A DNA stretch of 64,000 nt. Origin: Gluconobacter frateurii. Lineage in GTDB: Bacteria > Pseudomonadota > Alphaproteobacteria > Acetobacterales > Acetobacteraceae. The stretch lies in the NCBI RefSeq assembly GCF_002723955.1, contig NZ_BEWN01000001.1, positions 372,001 through 436,000 on the forward strand, given 5' to 3'. Under the pieces are notes generated by a model. It had not been told where the DNA came from and did not search any database. It worked only from the letters and a program-made list of their open reading frames with translations. Of the stretch, positions 44,800-54,583 are shown one piece after another (position 1 is the first letter of the stretch; each line of letters starts with the position of its first letter). A program made the position numbers and the translations under genes.

Positions 44800-46023
44800 T
44801 CAGCGGATACCCGAAACTGACGATTCTAGCCACCCAAGGACGCCCTTTGCGGCAGCAAGACCGGTGGAAAAACATCCCTGCAGGAGATAGCCCCCAGTTG
44901 GCGCCTCCCAGTCCAGCATTTCTCCTGCGGCGAAAACGCCCGGTCTGGAGCGGATCATGAAATGCTTGTCCAGCGCATCCTGCCGTAATCCGCCCGCCGT
45001 AGAGATCGCGCGATCCAGGGTGTCCGTTCCCGTCAGGGTGATGGGAAGCGTCTTGAGGGTTTGTGTCAGTTGATGCGGTGTGGCGTCTTTGGGTGTTGCA
45101 TCGCGCAGGAGTTCGCGGGCTGTGCTGTCCAGCGCGAACGCCTTTCGCAGACGGTTGGACAGGCTTTCCCTTGGGCGCTGGGCCTGCAGTCGTTTCAGGG
45201 CCGCGTCTTCAGAAAGGGTTGGGCGCAGGTCCAGCAGGATGGTCGCGCTGCCATCTCTGGCGATCGCTTCTCGCAAACGTGCGGAGAGTGCGTAGAGGGC
45301 AGACCCTTCCAGGCCACGCGCAGTGATTGTCAGGTCTCCGCGGGTTTTCTCGTTCTCGAAGGACAGGCCGACTGAATGAAGGATGTTGCCTTCGTGTCTG
45401 CGTAGAAAATCGTCTGACCAGTCGGGCGTAAATCCACAGTTGGCAGGGGCAAAGGGGGCCGTTTCCGCCGCAAGGAGGTCAGCCCATTTTCCGTCCGACC
45501 CTAACCGGGACCAACTCGCGCCACCCATGGCAAGAATAACGGCGTCTGGGCTGAAAGTGACAGGGCCTTCTGGTGTCTCAAAGCAAAGTGTCTGGCCGTC
45601 CCAGCCCGTGAAGCGATGGCGGGTCCTGATGGCGACGTCCTGTTCAGCCAGACGGGCCAGCCAGGCTCGCAGGAGCGGGGAGGCCTTCATGCTTTTGGGA
45701 AAGACGCGCCCTGAGGTGCCGCTGAAACAGGGTTGGCCAAGGTCTTCTGCCCAGTCACGAAGGGCTTCGGGTGGGAAAGCCTGTAGGGCTGGAGAAAGCC
45801 AGTTCTGAGCCGCGCCATATCGCGTTAGGAAGCGTTCCAGAGGTTCGGAATGTGTCAGATTCAGGCCACTTCGGCCCGCCATAAGCAATTTACGCCCAAC
45901 GCTCGGCATCTGCTCGAAGATCTCGACACGGCATCCGTGGGCGGAAAGATATTCGGCGGCGAACAGCCCGGCAGGGCCTGCGCCGATGATGGCGACGGAA
46001 GGGGGCATGGGGAAACGGCTCAT
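44800..46023 (-). CDS. HI0933/YhiN-type flavoprotein (NAD(P)/FAD-dependent oxidoreductase)
   Basis: A 407-residue FAD protein: N-terminal Rossmann GAGPAGLFAAEYL (14-26), GRKLLMAGRSGLNLTHSE (the family signature) and a C-terminal TAGGLRQDALDKHFMIRSRPGVFAAGEMLDWEAPTG region (shown here split) that closes the FAD site and is diagnostic of the HI0933 group. Its function is unsettled; some relatives act in RNA or bile-acid chemistry. Start at the ATG giving MSRFPMP; another ATG five codons later is possible. It is 4 bp upstream of the HerA-like gene. Confidence 0.88.
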   Translation of the reverse strand: MSRFPMPPSVAIIGAGPAGLFAAEYLSAHGCRVEIFEQMPSVGRKLLMAGRSGLNLTHSEPLERFLTRYGAAQNWLSPALQAFPPEALRDWAEDLGQPCFSGTSGRVFPKSMKASPLLRAWLARLAEQDVAIRTRHRFTGWDGQTLCFETPEGPVTFSPDAVILAMGGASWSRLGSDGKWADLLAAETAPFAPANCGFTPDWSDDFLRRHEGNILHSVGLSFENEKTRGDLTITARGLEGSALYALSARLREAIARDGSATILLDLRPTLSEDAALKRLQAQRPRESLSNRLRKAFALDSTARELLRDATPKDATPHQLTQTLKTLPITLTGTDTLDRAISTAGGLRQDALDKHFMIRSRPGVFAAGEMLDWEAPTGGYLLQGCFSTGLAAAKGVLGWLESSVSGIR

Positions 46024-46119
46024 GGCTGTCTGATTGCCACGAGCCGGGTCGTTTGTCAGGCACTTGCACCTGAGCAAGGTTCTGAGGCCGCAGGTTGATC
46101 GGCCTCAGGCAGGACTGTT

Positions 46120-48678
46120 TCAGAAACCGGCGCTGATGGAACCGGTTGCGGCGAAGGGAGCTGCGATGGCGTAGGTCGGGGCTGTGCCTTTGACCGTATT
46201 GCCGAAAATGCCCTTCATGGTGGTTGCGTTTGTCTGCACGCTCAGCGGGAAGCCGAGATAGTGCTTGTTGGTGATGTTGCTGATGTTGAGCTTGATGTTC
46301 GGGCTCTGCAGGAAACCGACATTGTGGAAGCGATAACCGACCGTCAGGTTCATGCGGACATAGGACGGAACGGCTTCATCGTTCATGAAGGTCGAATACT
46401 GCTTGGCAACGTATTTCAGGTTGTACGCGCCGAAGAGACTGCCATCATCGTAATCAAGGTTGAATGCGACCTGATATTTAGGTGTTTCAGGTGCGAATTT
46501 ACCCTTGGTGTGCAGGTAGTCTGTGGAGCTGCCGCTGCCGCCGAGCAGGTTGCTGGTCGTACGGGCATCGACATACTCGAAGGACACATATGGGCGCAGA
46601 TGGTAGAAGATCGGCCGTGTACCGATTTCGGCATCCACACCATTTGTGCTCTGACCGCCAGCATTGATGTTGTTGCTGTAATAGTTCGAGCACGCATCAT
46701 CCGTGCATTCGCTCTGCGAGAAGAAGCGGTTCGTAAAATTGTAATGGAAGTACGTGATGGACCCCATGATGGTCGATCCCGTGTAACGCCAGCCGGCTTC
46801 TTCCGAGATGGAAATTTCTGGGTTGAGGTTTGATGTTCCACGCGTGGCATAGCCGCTGCTGGCCTGGTTGGGCGCCTTGACGGAATAATAAGTGCCGGCA
46901 TCGAAAAGGGCGTAGTTCGTCGGCATCCGGAAGTTGGTCGCACCGGAGATGAAGATCTGGTTTTCCGGGTTGATCTGATAGCGGACGGAAGCTGTCGGCA
47001 GCGGTTCGTAATAGGTCTTGTTGATATACGGACCCGTGGATGTGTTCGGCAGCATGTTGTGTGCATCACGGGTGACGATGGCGTATTTCAGGCCGCCTTC
47101 GATCGTGAGCTTGTTGTTCAGCAGCGACAGGCTGTCACCGATGAACATCGTATGAACGCGGGTCTGCGTCAGGTTGGAGCGGTACTGATAGGTCTGCCCA
47201 TTATCAAAGACGTAGTTTGCGGCCTGTCCCCAAACGCTCCAGGGCGTTCCATCCGCGCCAATGCCCGTAGCAGGGCCGCTCTGGATCTGCTTGGAATATT
47301 CGAACCAGTAACCGACCATGAGGCGGTTTACGCCTGTTGTCAGCGTCAGCTTCGTGACGGCACCCGGACGATAGGTTGTGGTGATGGACGGTTCATACAG
47401 CAGGCTGCCCTTGGCAACGGTCTTGCCTTCAAGTGTGCCGCCCATGCTTGTCGCGCCGTAGCTCGTAGGAACGGTGTACGCTCCGCCGCCACTGCCGCTG
47501 CCGTACCAGAAGTACGGCGTTTCCGTCAGTGTCAGGTGGTCCGTCAACTTGAAGGTGGACGGTGCACTGACGTAGATGTTGGTGAACGGGTTCTGATGGA
47601 ACTTGTAATAGTCCGCATCGCTCTTCGTGGTCTGGCCTGTCGGGTCCTTGTACACGCCGTTATAGACGGTGTTGGAAATCGTGGCCGTGGTGTTGTTCTT
47701 GAACGTGGTGCCATTCGGGCGTGTGCAGGTTGCACCAGCCGAGCAGGAGGCCACATATTTGTCCTTCACGCCCAACCCGTATTCGTCCCAGGACGCCATG
47801 TTCACGGAGCGGTTCAGGTAGTTGTAAAGGCGGTTGCCCACGATCGCGAGAGAGACGCGGTTGCCGTCGCCCCAGTCATTCACGATCTTGCCTTCCGCAT
47901 GCAGCTTGCGGTTCGTCGCTTCACTGTGGACGGCATCTTCGGTTGCATAGGAACCGGAGAAATAGGCACGCAGGTTCGTGTGGCCAATCTTGCCAGTGTC
48001 GAGGCGCAGGAAGCCACGGGTATAGTCATAAGACCCGTAGGACATGTCGAATGCGCCTCCAGCCTTCATCTTCGGATCGATCATGTACATGTCGACCACA
48101 CCACCCGTGGCGCTCAGATGCGGGCTGTCCAGATCCGCAGAACCCTGAGCAAGATTGACCTTCTGAAGGTTCTCTGAATCCACGATTTCCTGGGAATATG
48201 TCTGGAAGGAGCCGACGTCGTTGATCGGGAAGCCTTCGAGCGTAAAGCCCATCTGCGTCTGATCTAGGCCACGGGAGCTCATGTGGCTTCCTGTGAGGCC
48301 TGCCGGATCTGAAGACGACACGTTTGCGCCCGGAAGCAGGGAGATGAGCTGCATCGGGTCCTGACCCGGAGCCTGCTTTTCAATGAAGTCGCGAGACACG
48401 CTGGATACGGACTTTGCCGCATCCTGCTTCTGCATCAGGCCGCCGCCAACGTCACGGCGTGTAACGCCGTCGAAATACTTGCGATGCCCACTGACCGCGA
48501 CATGCTCTTCATGAGCTTCATCCGTCGGTGCGGTATTGCCCATCATGGACGGTGCAGCAGCAGCTTCCTGATGGCGGGCTGGTTTGTGATCTGGTGCTGA
48601 CGGAGCGGTGGCCGCCAGCGCAGGGGCGGTCCCCAGAGCAATAAGCGCGGACGTGGAAAGCAGGCGTGCAAGGCGCAT
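46120..48678 (-). CDS. TonB-dependent outer-membrane receptor
   Basis: An 852-residue receptor: signal peptide (MRLARLLSTSALIALG, cleavage near ALA|AT at about 23), histidine/alanine-rich linker with HVAVSGHRK as a possible TonB box, plug domain (about 85-210) and a barrel rich in aromatic residues. A surface loop contains a paired cysteine segment (CSAGATC) and another (CTDDAC), suggesting disulphide-stabilised loops. Substrate unknown; no siderophore or TonB-ExbBD genes are adjacent. The ATG at 48678 gives the clean signal peptide; an ATG 17 codons earlier (48729) is possible. Confidence 0.92.
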   Translation of the reverse strand: MRLARLLSTSALIALGTAPALAATAPSAPDHKPARHQEAAAAPSMMGNTAPTDEAHEEHVAVSGHRKYFDGVTRRDVGGGLMQKQDAAKSVSSVSRDFIEKQAPGQDPMQLISLLPGANVSSSDPAGLTGSHMSSRGLDQTQMGFTLEGFPINDVGSFQTYSQEIVDSENLQKVNLAQGSADLDSPHLSATGGVVDMYMIDPKMKAGGAFDMSYGSYDYTRGFLRLDTGKIGHTNLRAYFSGSYATEDAVHSEATNRKLHAEGKIVNDWGDGNRVSLAIVGNRLYNYLNRSVNMASWDEYGLGVKDKYVASCSAGATCTRPNGTTFKNNTTATISNTVYNGVYKDPTGQTTKSDADYYKFHQNPFTNIYVSAPSTFKLTDHLTLTETPYFWYGSGSGGGAYTVPTSYGATSMGGTLEGKTVAKGSLLYEPSITTTYRPGAVTKLTLTTGVNRLMVGYWFEYSKQIQSGPATGIGADGTPWSVWGQAANYVFDNGQTYQYRSNLTQTRVHTMFIGDSLSLLNNKLTIEGGLKYAIVTRDAHNMLPNTSTGPYINKTYYEPLPTASVRYQINPENQIFISGATNFRMPTNYALFDAGTYYSVKAPNQASSGYATRGTSNLNPEISISEEAGWRYTGSTIMGSITYFHYNFTNRFFSQSECTDDACSNYYSNNINAGGQSTNGVDAEIGTRPIFYHLRPYVSFEYVDARTTSNLLGGSGSSTDYLHTKGKFAPETPKYQVAFNLDYDDGSLFGAYNLKYVAKQYSTFMNDEAVPSYVRMNLTVGYRFHNVGFLQSPNIKLNISNITNKHYLGFPLSVQTNATTMKGIFGNTVKGTAPTYAIAAPFAATGSISAGF

Positions 48679-48878
48679 CAGGAAGATGGTCTTTCTCGGA
48701 TAGTGAAATAGGCGAGAGGCAAAAACCATGCTTCGTCACAATCATCAACAGTCTGACACATGAAACATTACGACATAAAAAATCGTGATATTTCCGCAAC
48801 AAAATAGGGTTGGAAAGCTTGCTTTGAGTGCGGAGGGATCTGCGCGCTATAAGTGGTCACTGCTGACGTTCGGAGATT

Positions 48879-50582
48879 ATGAAAATGCAGAACGCAATCC
48901 AGCGCCGCGTGGCTCAGGGTCAGGGGCGTGAACCAGCCGATCTGGTGATCCGGAACGTCCGCCTGTTCGATCTGGTGACGGGTGAGCTTGTTCCGACAGA
49001 TATCGCACTCTGTGGAGACCGGATTGTCGGGACCTATGGTGACTATGAGGGGCGTGTCACGATTGAGGGTGAGGGGCGCATTGCTGTTCCCGGCTTTATC
49101 GACACGCATCTGCATGTTGAGTCATCGCTCGTCACGCCCTTTGAATTTGACCGTTGTGTGCTGCCTCATGGTGTGACGACAGCCATTTGCGATCCGCATG
49201 AAATGGCCAATGTGCTGGGACGTGCGGCTTTCGACTACTTTTTGGCATCCGCAGAACGAACGGTGATGGATCTGCGGGTCAATCTGTCGAGCTGTGTTCC
49301 GGCAACACCGATGGAAACATCAGGTGCAACGCTGGATGCCGCCGATCTTGTGGCTTATCGCGATCATCCGAAGGTCATCGGGCTTGCGGAATTCATGAAT
49401 ATTCCGGGGGTGCTGAATGGCGATCCGGGATGTCTGGACAAGCTGGCGGCTTTTGCCGGGGGCCATATTGATGGTCATGCACCGTTGATGCGCGGCAAGG
49501 CCCTGAACGGGTATCTTGCGGCAGGCATCTCCACGGATCATGAAGCAACGGCTGCTGCGGAAGCCTTGGAAAAAGTCCGGAAAGGGATGACAGTTCTGAT
49601 CCGTGAAGGATCGGTCTGCAAGGATCTGGAAGCTCTGGTTCCGCTTTTGAATGTGGCGACGTCTCCGTTCTTCGCGTTCTGTACGGATGACCGGAACCCG
49701 CTCGAAATCGCGCATGAAGGGCATCTGGACTTTCTGATCCGCCGGGCGATCGAACTTGGCGTTGAGCCGCTGGCGGCCTATCGCGCTGCGTCGCTTTCTG
49801 CCGCCAACGCGTTCGGTCTGCGGGATCGTGGGCAGATTGCGCCAGGAAAGCGGGCGGATATCGTGCTGCTGGATGATCTGGAGAAATGCCTGGTCTCGGA
49901 TGTGATCTCCGCTGGACGTCTGGTCAGCGACGATCTGTTCGCACAGCGTGACGTTATCCCCCCGGTCGGCCTTGGAAGCGTGAAGCTTCCCGGCACGGTG
50001 ACGGGTGCAGATATGGAAATTCACGGTTCTGGTGAGGCTCGCCCTGTGATGGGGATTATTCCGGGGCAGATCATTACGGAGTATCTGCGACTCACTCTGC
50101 CGGAGGCGGATGGTCAGGTTCTGCCCGATCTGAATGCGGATGTTGCGAAAGTCTGCGTCGTTGCGCGTCACGGACACAACGACAATATCGGGCGAGGCTT
50201 CGTAAAGGGGTTTGGTCTCAGACATGGGGCACTGGCGTCTTCCGTTGGGCACGACAGCCATAATATCTGCGTTGTGGGCACCAATGACGCCGATATGGCT
50301 GTGGCCGTAAACCGTCTGGAAGAAACGGGGGGCGGTTTTGTGGCCGTCCGCGATGGGCAGGTCATTGCAGAACTGCGTCTGCCGGTGGCTGGCCTGATGA
50401 GTGATGCGTCCTTTGAGCAGGTACGGGATGACCTGATCGTTCTGCGCAAGGCCTCAAAGGAAATGGGTGTGTCTCTGGAAGAGCCGTTCCTGCAACTGGC
50501 TTTCCTGCCTTTGCCGGTCATTCCTCATCTCAAGATCACCGACCTTGGCATGATTGATGTCGGGACCATGGAACTGGTGTAA
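48879..50582 (+). CDS. ade: Adenine deaminase
   Basis: Ade converts adenine to hypoxanthine and ammonia in purine salvage. The 567-residue amidohydrolase has the N-terminal metal site [36 protein letters not shown] and FCTDDRNP, and the adenine-deaminase C-terminal [18 protein letters not shown] region (given in part). Length and layout match bacterial AdeC. It diverges from the TonB receptor with about 200 bp between starts. A strong terminator follows. Confidence 0.95.
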   Translation: MKMQNAIQRRVAQGQGREPADLVIRNVRLFDLVTGELVPTDIALCGDRIVGTYGDYEGRVTIEGEGRIAVPGFIDTHLHVESSLVTPFEFDRCVLPHGVTTAICDPHEMANVLGRAAFDYFLASAERTVMDLRVNLSSCVPATPMETSGATLDAADLVAYRDHPKVIGLAEFMNIPGVLNGDPGCLDKLAAFAGGHIDGHAPLMRGKALNGYLAAGISTDHEATAAAEALEKVRKGMTVLIREGSVCKDLEALVPLLNVATSPFFAFCTDDRNPLEIAHEGHLDFLIRRAIELGVEPLAAYRAASLSAANAFGLRDRGQIAPGKRADIVLLDDLEKCLVSDVISAGRLVSDDLFAQRDVIPPVGLGSVKLPGTVTGADMEIHGSGEARPVMGIIPGQIITEYLRLTLPEADGQVLPDLNADVAKVCVVARHGHNDNIGRGFVKGFGLRHGALASSVGHDSHNICVVGTNDADMAVAVNRLEETGGGFVAVRDGQVIAELRLPVAGLMSDASFEQVRDDLIVLRKASKEMGVSLEEPFLQLAFLPLPVIPHLKITDLGMIDVGTMELV

Positions 50583-50587
50583 CGCAT

Positions 50588-50625
50588 AAAAAAAGCCCGC
50601 CTCCCGGACGGAAGCGGGCTTTTTT
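50588..50625 (+). terminator. Bidirectional terminator after ade
   Basis: AAAAAAGCCCGC and GCGGGCTTTTTT form a 12 bp stem around a 13-base loop; T-runs occur on both strands, serving ade and the convergent entericidin-like gene. Confidence 0.9.
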
Positions 50626-50646
50626 CGACAATCCTCAAGGATGTCT

Positions 50647-50847
50647 TCAGTGCGTGGATGCACCGGTCGCATTGGAGATGCCATGCTGTGCATCCGTAGC
50701 GGCGTTGGACGTTGCATGGCCTACGGCGCTGACGTCCTGGCCAGCGCCACGGGTCGTGTTGCAGGCGGACAGGGAAACAGCTGTTCCCGTTAGCAGAGCA
50801 GAAACGAGCATCAGGCGGGCGAACGTGGATTTGCGGTTGTTGGTCAT
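50647..50847 (-). CDS. Entericidin-like small lipoprotein
   Basis: A 66-residue lipoprotein precursor: positively charged start, hydrophobic stretch, lipobox LSAC with C29, then NTTRGAGQDVSAVG, the conserved mature start of the entericidin A/B family, and an Ala/Asn/Thr-rich tail. Entericidins are membrane lipoproteins linked to stress and stationary-phase lysis in enterobacteria; many alphaproteobacteria carry single copies of unknown role. No partner antidote gene is adjacent. It converges with ade. Confidence 0.85.
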   Translation of the reverse strand: MTNNRKSTFARLMLVSALLTGTAVSLSACNTTRGAGQDVSAVGHATSNAATDAQHGISNATGASTH

Positions 50848-51030
50848 GCTGGCATGTCCTTCTTCTGAATGTGTCAGTCCGGGACATAACTGTCTGTCTT
50901 GTCAAAAAGTTGCGTTTTTTCTTTCCCAGGGTTTTCGGGAAAACTGCTCCTGGGATGACCTAAATGGACGTTACGATAACGAACCACCGGGCATACTCTG
51001 ATTTTCGGTCACGGAAATCTCACAAATCAC

Positions 51031-51060
51031 ATAAAAGTATGATGATGTAACTTTTATAAT
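51031..51060 (+). promoter_or_regulatory. Promoter -10 with overlapping palindrome upstream of the sugar transporter
   Basis: ATAAAAGT (51031) and ACTTTTAT (51050) form a perfect 8 bp inverted repeat with an 11-base spacer. It overlaps an exact TATAAT (51055-51060) in a very AT-rich stretch. No good -35 is seen 17 bp upstream. A repressor or activator site controlling the MFS gene is inferred. Confidence 0.45.
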
Positions 51061-51155
51061 GTTATATATGGAGCGAATGAACCAGTCGTCGCATGACGAG
51101 GGTGCTGTTCTCTCCTTTCAGCGGCATATCCTGCGCGGGTGCCGGAGTTCTTTTC

Positions 51156-52568
51156 ATGAGTGATGCAACACTTCACGCTCAGCCCGTTGCCGCACGCCCT
51201 CCCATGGTAGGGCGTATGATGCTGGCCGTTGCGCTGGCAGCCATTGCAGGGCTGATGTTCGGTCTGGATATCGGTGTGATTTCCGGTGCTTTGGGCTTTA
51301 TCAAGGCCGAGTTTCAGGCATCTGACTTCGAACTATCCTGGATTGTGTCGTCCATGATGGTCGGGGCAACGGTTGGCGCTCTACTGGCAGGGCGGATGTC
51401 CTATGCGCTGGGGCGTCGCAAGTCGTTGACCTACAGTGCAGCCATGTTTGTCGTCGGGGCCATTCTGTGCGCCGTTGCTCACTCGGTAGCAATCCTGATC
51501 ATCGGGCGCGCCATTCTTGGTCTGGCAATCGGTATCGCCAGTTTTGTTGCGCCGCTCTACATTTCCGAAATTGCTGATGAGAGCCGTCGCGGCAGCCTGA
51601 TTTCGATGTATCAGCTGATGATCACCACGGGCATTCTTCTGGCGTTCGTGTCCAATGCCGTCCTGTCTTATAGCGGCTCATGGCGCTGGATGCTGGGCAT
51701 TGTCGGTGTTCCGGGGGCACTGTTCCTGATCGGCTCTCTGTTTCTGCCGGATAGTCCACGCTGGCTTATGCTACGCGGCCGGGATGAAGAGGCCCTGAAG
51801 ACGCTCAGCACGCTGCGGCATAGCCATCAGCATGCTCATGCAGAAATTCAGGGGATTCGGGATCAGCTGAATTCGCAGGCCAAGCAGCGTGGTCTGGCCA
51901 TGTTTCTTGAAAACCCGAACTTCCGCCGCTCCGTCATGTTGGGGATTGGTCTGCAGGTTGTACAGCAGTTCACGGGCATCAATGTGGTCATGTACTACGC
52001 TCCGCGGATTTTTGCGGAAGTCGGGTTCGGTCAGGACGGGCAGATGTGGGGAACGGCAACTGTCGGTCTGGTGAACTGCCTTGCGACCTTCATCGCCATT
52101 GCCTTTGCTGACCGCTGGGGCCGTCGCCCGATGCTGATCGCCGGATTTGCCATTATGGCTGCCGGGCTCGGGATTCTGGCCATGCTGATGGGGATGGGCG
52201 ATCATGCAAGCTCTCTGACGCATTACCTCGCAATTTCGGTTCTGCTTTGCTTCATCGCAGGCTTTGCCTTCTCCGCTGGGCCGCTGATCTGGATCCTGTG
52301 TGCGGAAGTGCAGCCTCTTCAGGGCCGTGATTTCGGGATTACCTGCTCAACCGTGACCAACTGGGGAACGAACATCATTGTCGGTGCTACGTTCCTTGGC
52401 CTGCTGAGCACGCTCGGTTCTTCGAACACGTTCTGGCTGTATGCCGGTCTCAACGCCTTGTTCATCATCGTGACGCTGCTGTTCGTACCGGAGACGAAGG
52501 GCGTTTCCCTGGAGACGATCGAAAATCGCCTCAATCATGGTTATCGTCTGCGGGATATCGGACGGTAA
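51156..52568 (+). CDS. Sugar-porter family MFS transporter (sugar:H+ symporter type)
   Basis: A 470-residue inner-membrane protein with 12 predicted membrane helices and the sugar-porter motifs: GLDIGVISGAL in the first helix, GRRKSLTYSAAMF between helices 2 and 3, VQQFTGINVVMYYAPRIF in helix 7, DRWGRRPML, and the C-terminal PETKGVSLE. Closest in type to GalP/XylE/AraE hexose or pentose proton symporters. The ATG at 51156 follows GGAG; an in-frame ATG 21 codons upstream is less likely. A bidirectional terminator follows. Confidence 0.93.
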   Translation: MSDATLHAQPVAARPPMVGRMMLAVALAAIAGLMFGLDIGVISGALGFIKAEFQASDFELSWIVSSMMVGATVGALLAGRMSYALGRRKSLTYSAAMFVVGAILCAVAHSVAILIIGRAILGLAIGIASFVAPLYISEIADESRRGSLISMYQLMITTGILLAFVSNAVLSYSGSWRWMLGIVGVPGALFLIGSLFLPDSPRWLMLRGRDEEALKTLSTLRHSHQHAHAEIQGIRDQLNSQAKQRGLAMFLENPNFRRSVMLGIGLQVVQQFTGINVVMYYAPRIFAEVGFGQDGQMWGTATVGLVNCLATFIAIAFADRWGRRPMLIAGFAIMAAGLGILAMLMGMGDHASSLTHYLAISVLLCFIAGFAFSAGPLIWILCAEVQPLQGRDFGITCSTVTNWGTNIIVGATFLGLLSTLGSSNTFWLYAGLNALFIIVTLLFVPETKGVSLETIENRLNHGYRLRDIGR

Positions 52569-52591
52569 AGCTTTCTGGACTTCTTATGAAG

Positions 52592-52622
52592 AAGGCCTCT
52601 CCATTCCCGGAGAGGCCTTTTC
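52592..52622 (+). terminator. Terminator between the MFS and encapsulin genes
   Basis: AAGGCCTCTCC and GGAGAGGCCTT make an 11 bp perfect stem with a 6-base loop, followed by TTTCTG. It serves the transporter gene and could also stop transcription of the convergent encapsulin gene. Confidence 0.82.
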
Positions 52623-52647
52623 TGTAACAGGCGTTTTTTCGGAAAGA

Positions 52648-53448
52648 TTAGGCCGGGTTGATGGCAACGGTGGCTTCACTGGTCAGCACGCGGAAGGTGA
52701 AGCTTTCCTGAATGTAGAGCTCGACCGTCTCGGCAGTATGACCCAGATAGCCGATCGAAAAATCCTGTCCGATATCGAGTGCCAGATCACCGCCGCGCGT
52801 TGTGACAACAAACGCGCCTTCAATGGCCGGAGCCCAGATGATCTTGCCGTCAATCATGCTCTCAAGATGTCTGCGGATCGGGTATCCGTCATCATCGCCG
52901 CCGCTGACGGCCTGATAGGCCTTGGCGCCGAGCACGATCGAATACGGACCGTTGACGCCAGCCAGACGCAGTTCGTTCAGAGCATCGGCGATGACGTGGG
53001 AGTAGTCCTGAATGCTTGCCGGAAGGGCCAAGACCGTGTTGGACGTTGCTTCGCGGATACCCTTGATGCCAGCTGGGGCGTAGCCGTTGAAAATGGCCCG
53101 GTCTTCCGCGAACGCGATTTTCTGAGCCGCGTCCTTGACGGGCTGCCAGTCGGAATCTTCTGATCCTCTGTCCACGGCATCAATCTCAGCACGCGAAAGC
53201 GTGAAAGGGACGCGCAGTTCGACAACGGGAAGAACCTGACGCAGGGATGCACTGACCCCGTCGTTTGGAGCCTCGATGCTGATCATGCGACCCGTCTCAA
53301 CGGCCGAGAATTTTTCGCCCTTGGGTTCGGATGTATCCACGATGCGGCGACCGGCCAGATGGCGGCGGAGGGTGCGGGAGGCCTCGTCCTCGATCTGCGC
53401 CCAGGCAGCGGTTGAAATCGGGGCGAGATGACGGTGAAGATTGTTCAT
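52648..53448 (-). CDS. Encapsulin shell protein, family 1 (linocin-M18 type)
   Basis: Encapsulins assemble into icosahedral protein nanocompartments with the HK97 phage capsid fold. The 266-residue product starts MNNLHRHLAPIS and has the family pattern AWAQIEDEASRTLRRHLAGRR, then PFTLSRAEIDAVDRG, the EDRAIFNGY segment and the C-terminal YIQESFTFRVL. It follows the DyP peroxidase gene after one base, so the two are co-translated, and the peroxidase ends in a cargo-loading tag. No other phage-type genes are near, arguing against a prophage capsid. Confidence 0.95.
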   Translation of the reverse strand: MNNLHRHLAPISTAAWAQIEDEASRTLRRHLAGRRIVDTSEPKGEKFSAVETGRMISIEAPNDGVSASLRQVLPVVELRVPFTLSRAEIDAVDRGSEDSDWQPVKDAAQKIAFAEDRAIFNGYAPAGIKGIREATSNTVLALPASIQDYSHVIADALNELRLAGVNGPYSIVLGAKAYQAVSGGDDDGYPIRRHLESMIDGKIIWAPAIEGAFVVTTRGGDLALDIGQDFSIGYLGHTAETVELYIQESFTFRVLTSEATVAINPA

Positions 53449-53449
53449 T

Positions 53450-54475
53450 TCAGTGATCCTCTTTCAACGAACCGATACCCAGTGAGCCGGATGGTTTTGA
53501 GTCTGGAGCGACATGAGGCGGAGCAGGGGACTGTTCAGCCGAAGGAGCAGGCATGTCCGGAGCGTTATCCAGAAAGTCCGCCGTGGGAATGAAGAAGAGA
53601 TTGCCAGTGACGGCACGGCTGACGTCCAGAATGCGATCGTAATTGCCAACCGGCTTTCCGATGAACATGTTACGGAGCATCTGTTCGATACGGGACGGGG
53701 ATTTGGCGTACCCAATGAAATACGTGCCGTATTCACCCTTGCCGACTTCGCCGAACGGCATGTTGTCGCGCACGATCTGAAGCTGCTCGCCGTTTTCTTC
53801 AATGTTGGTCAGAACATTATGGGCGTAACTGGGTTTTTCGGCTTCACGCAGTTCGATATCCGACAGCTTCTTTCGACCAATGATGTGTTCCTGCACTTCC
53901 GTCGGAATGGCGTTCCATTTCTTCAGATCATGCAGGTATTTCTGGATGATGACGTAGCTGCCGCCCGCAAAATCCGGGTCTTCATCGCCAATCAGTGTGC
54001 AGTCGAGCGCCGCCTGACCGGATGGGTTTTCCGTTCCATCCACAAAGCCAAGCAGGTCGCGCTCATCGAAATATTTGAAGCCATGAACCTCATCGATGAT
54101 TTTCCCTGCGCCTTCCAGTCTGGACGCGATCGTGGCGGCCATTTCAAAGCACAGATCCATGCGCGCGGCACGGATATGGAACAGCATGTCGCCGGGCGTG
54201 GAGGGGGCGTCATGAACGCCGCTAATGGCCTCGAACGGGTGAAGATCCTTGGGCATAGGCGTGCCGAAAAGCCGCATCCATGCGTCTGCGCCAATGCCCG
54301 TGACGCAGGAGAGGCGCCCATCAGGAATACGAAAGCCTATGCCCCGAACCAGCGAGGACATGTCTCCGAGCAGTTCGCGGATCTGCGTGCCATCGGAAAG
54401 AGTTTCATCCAGTGTCGCGACAAGGAAAACAGAGGCACTGGTCAGCGTTGCCGCGACGGGTTGAGGATTCTGCAA
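53450..54475 (-). CDS. DyP-type heme peroxidase, encapsulin cargo
   Basis: A 341-residue dye-decolorising peroxidase (class B-like). The GFVDGTENP motif gives the distal aspartate; YAHNVLT and the downstream QIVRDNMPFG and GTYFIGYAKSPSRIEQMLRN segments match the heme-pocket region. The tail after about residue 300 is disordered and ends in SLGIGSLKEDH, a typical encapsulin targeting peptide. The likely start is TTG at 54475, since the next ATG is 38 codons in and would remove the first strand. No signal peptide, so it is cytosolic inside the shell. Confidence 0.94.
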   Translation of the reverse strand: MQNPQPVAATLTSASVFLVATLDETLSDGTQIRELLGDMSSLVRGIGFRIPDGRLSCVTGIGADAWMRLFGTPMPKDLHPFEAISGVHDAPSTPGDMLFHIRAARMDLCFEMAATIASRLEGAGKIIDEVHGFKYFDERDLLGFVDGTENPSGQAALDCTLIGDEDPDFAGGSYVIIQKYLHDLKKWNAIPTEVQEHIIGRKKLSDIELREAEKPSYAHNVLTNIEENGEQLQIVRDNMPFGEVGKGEYGTYFIGYAKSPSRIEQMLRNMFIGKPVGNYDRILDVSRAVTGNLFFIPTADFLDNAPDMPAPSAEQSPAPPHVAPDSKPSGSLGIGSLKEDH

Positions 54476-54583
54476 GGCTCTCAGATCTTCTTTACAAAGT
54501 GTTGAAGCGTTCTGAGGTCACCATAGGAGGGAAACAGATTAAGGCAAGGTTCTGACGGGGACGATCCTATGCCGGAATGACTG

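Noticed and set aside
52648-53448. Possible phage capsid (HK97 fold) as a prophage remnant
   Set aside because: The sequence fits family 1 encapsulin, the neighbour is a tagged DyP peroxidase, and no other phage gene is present.
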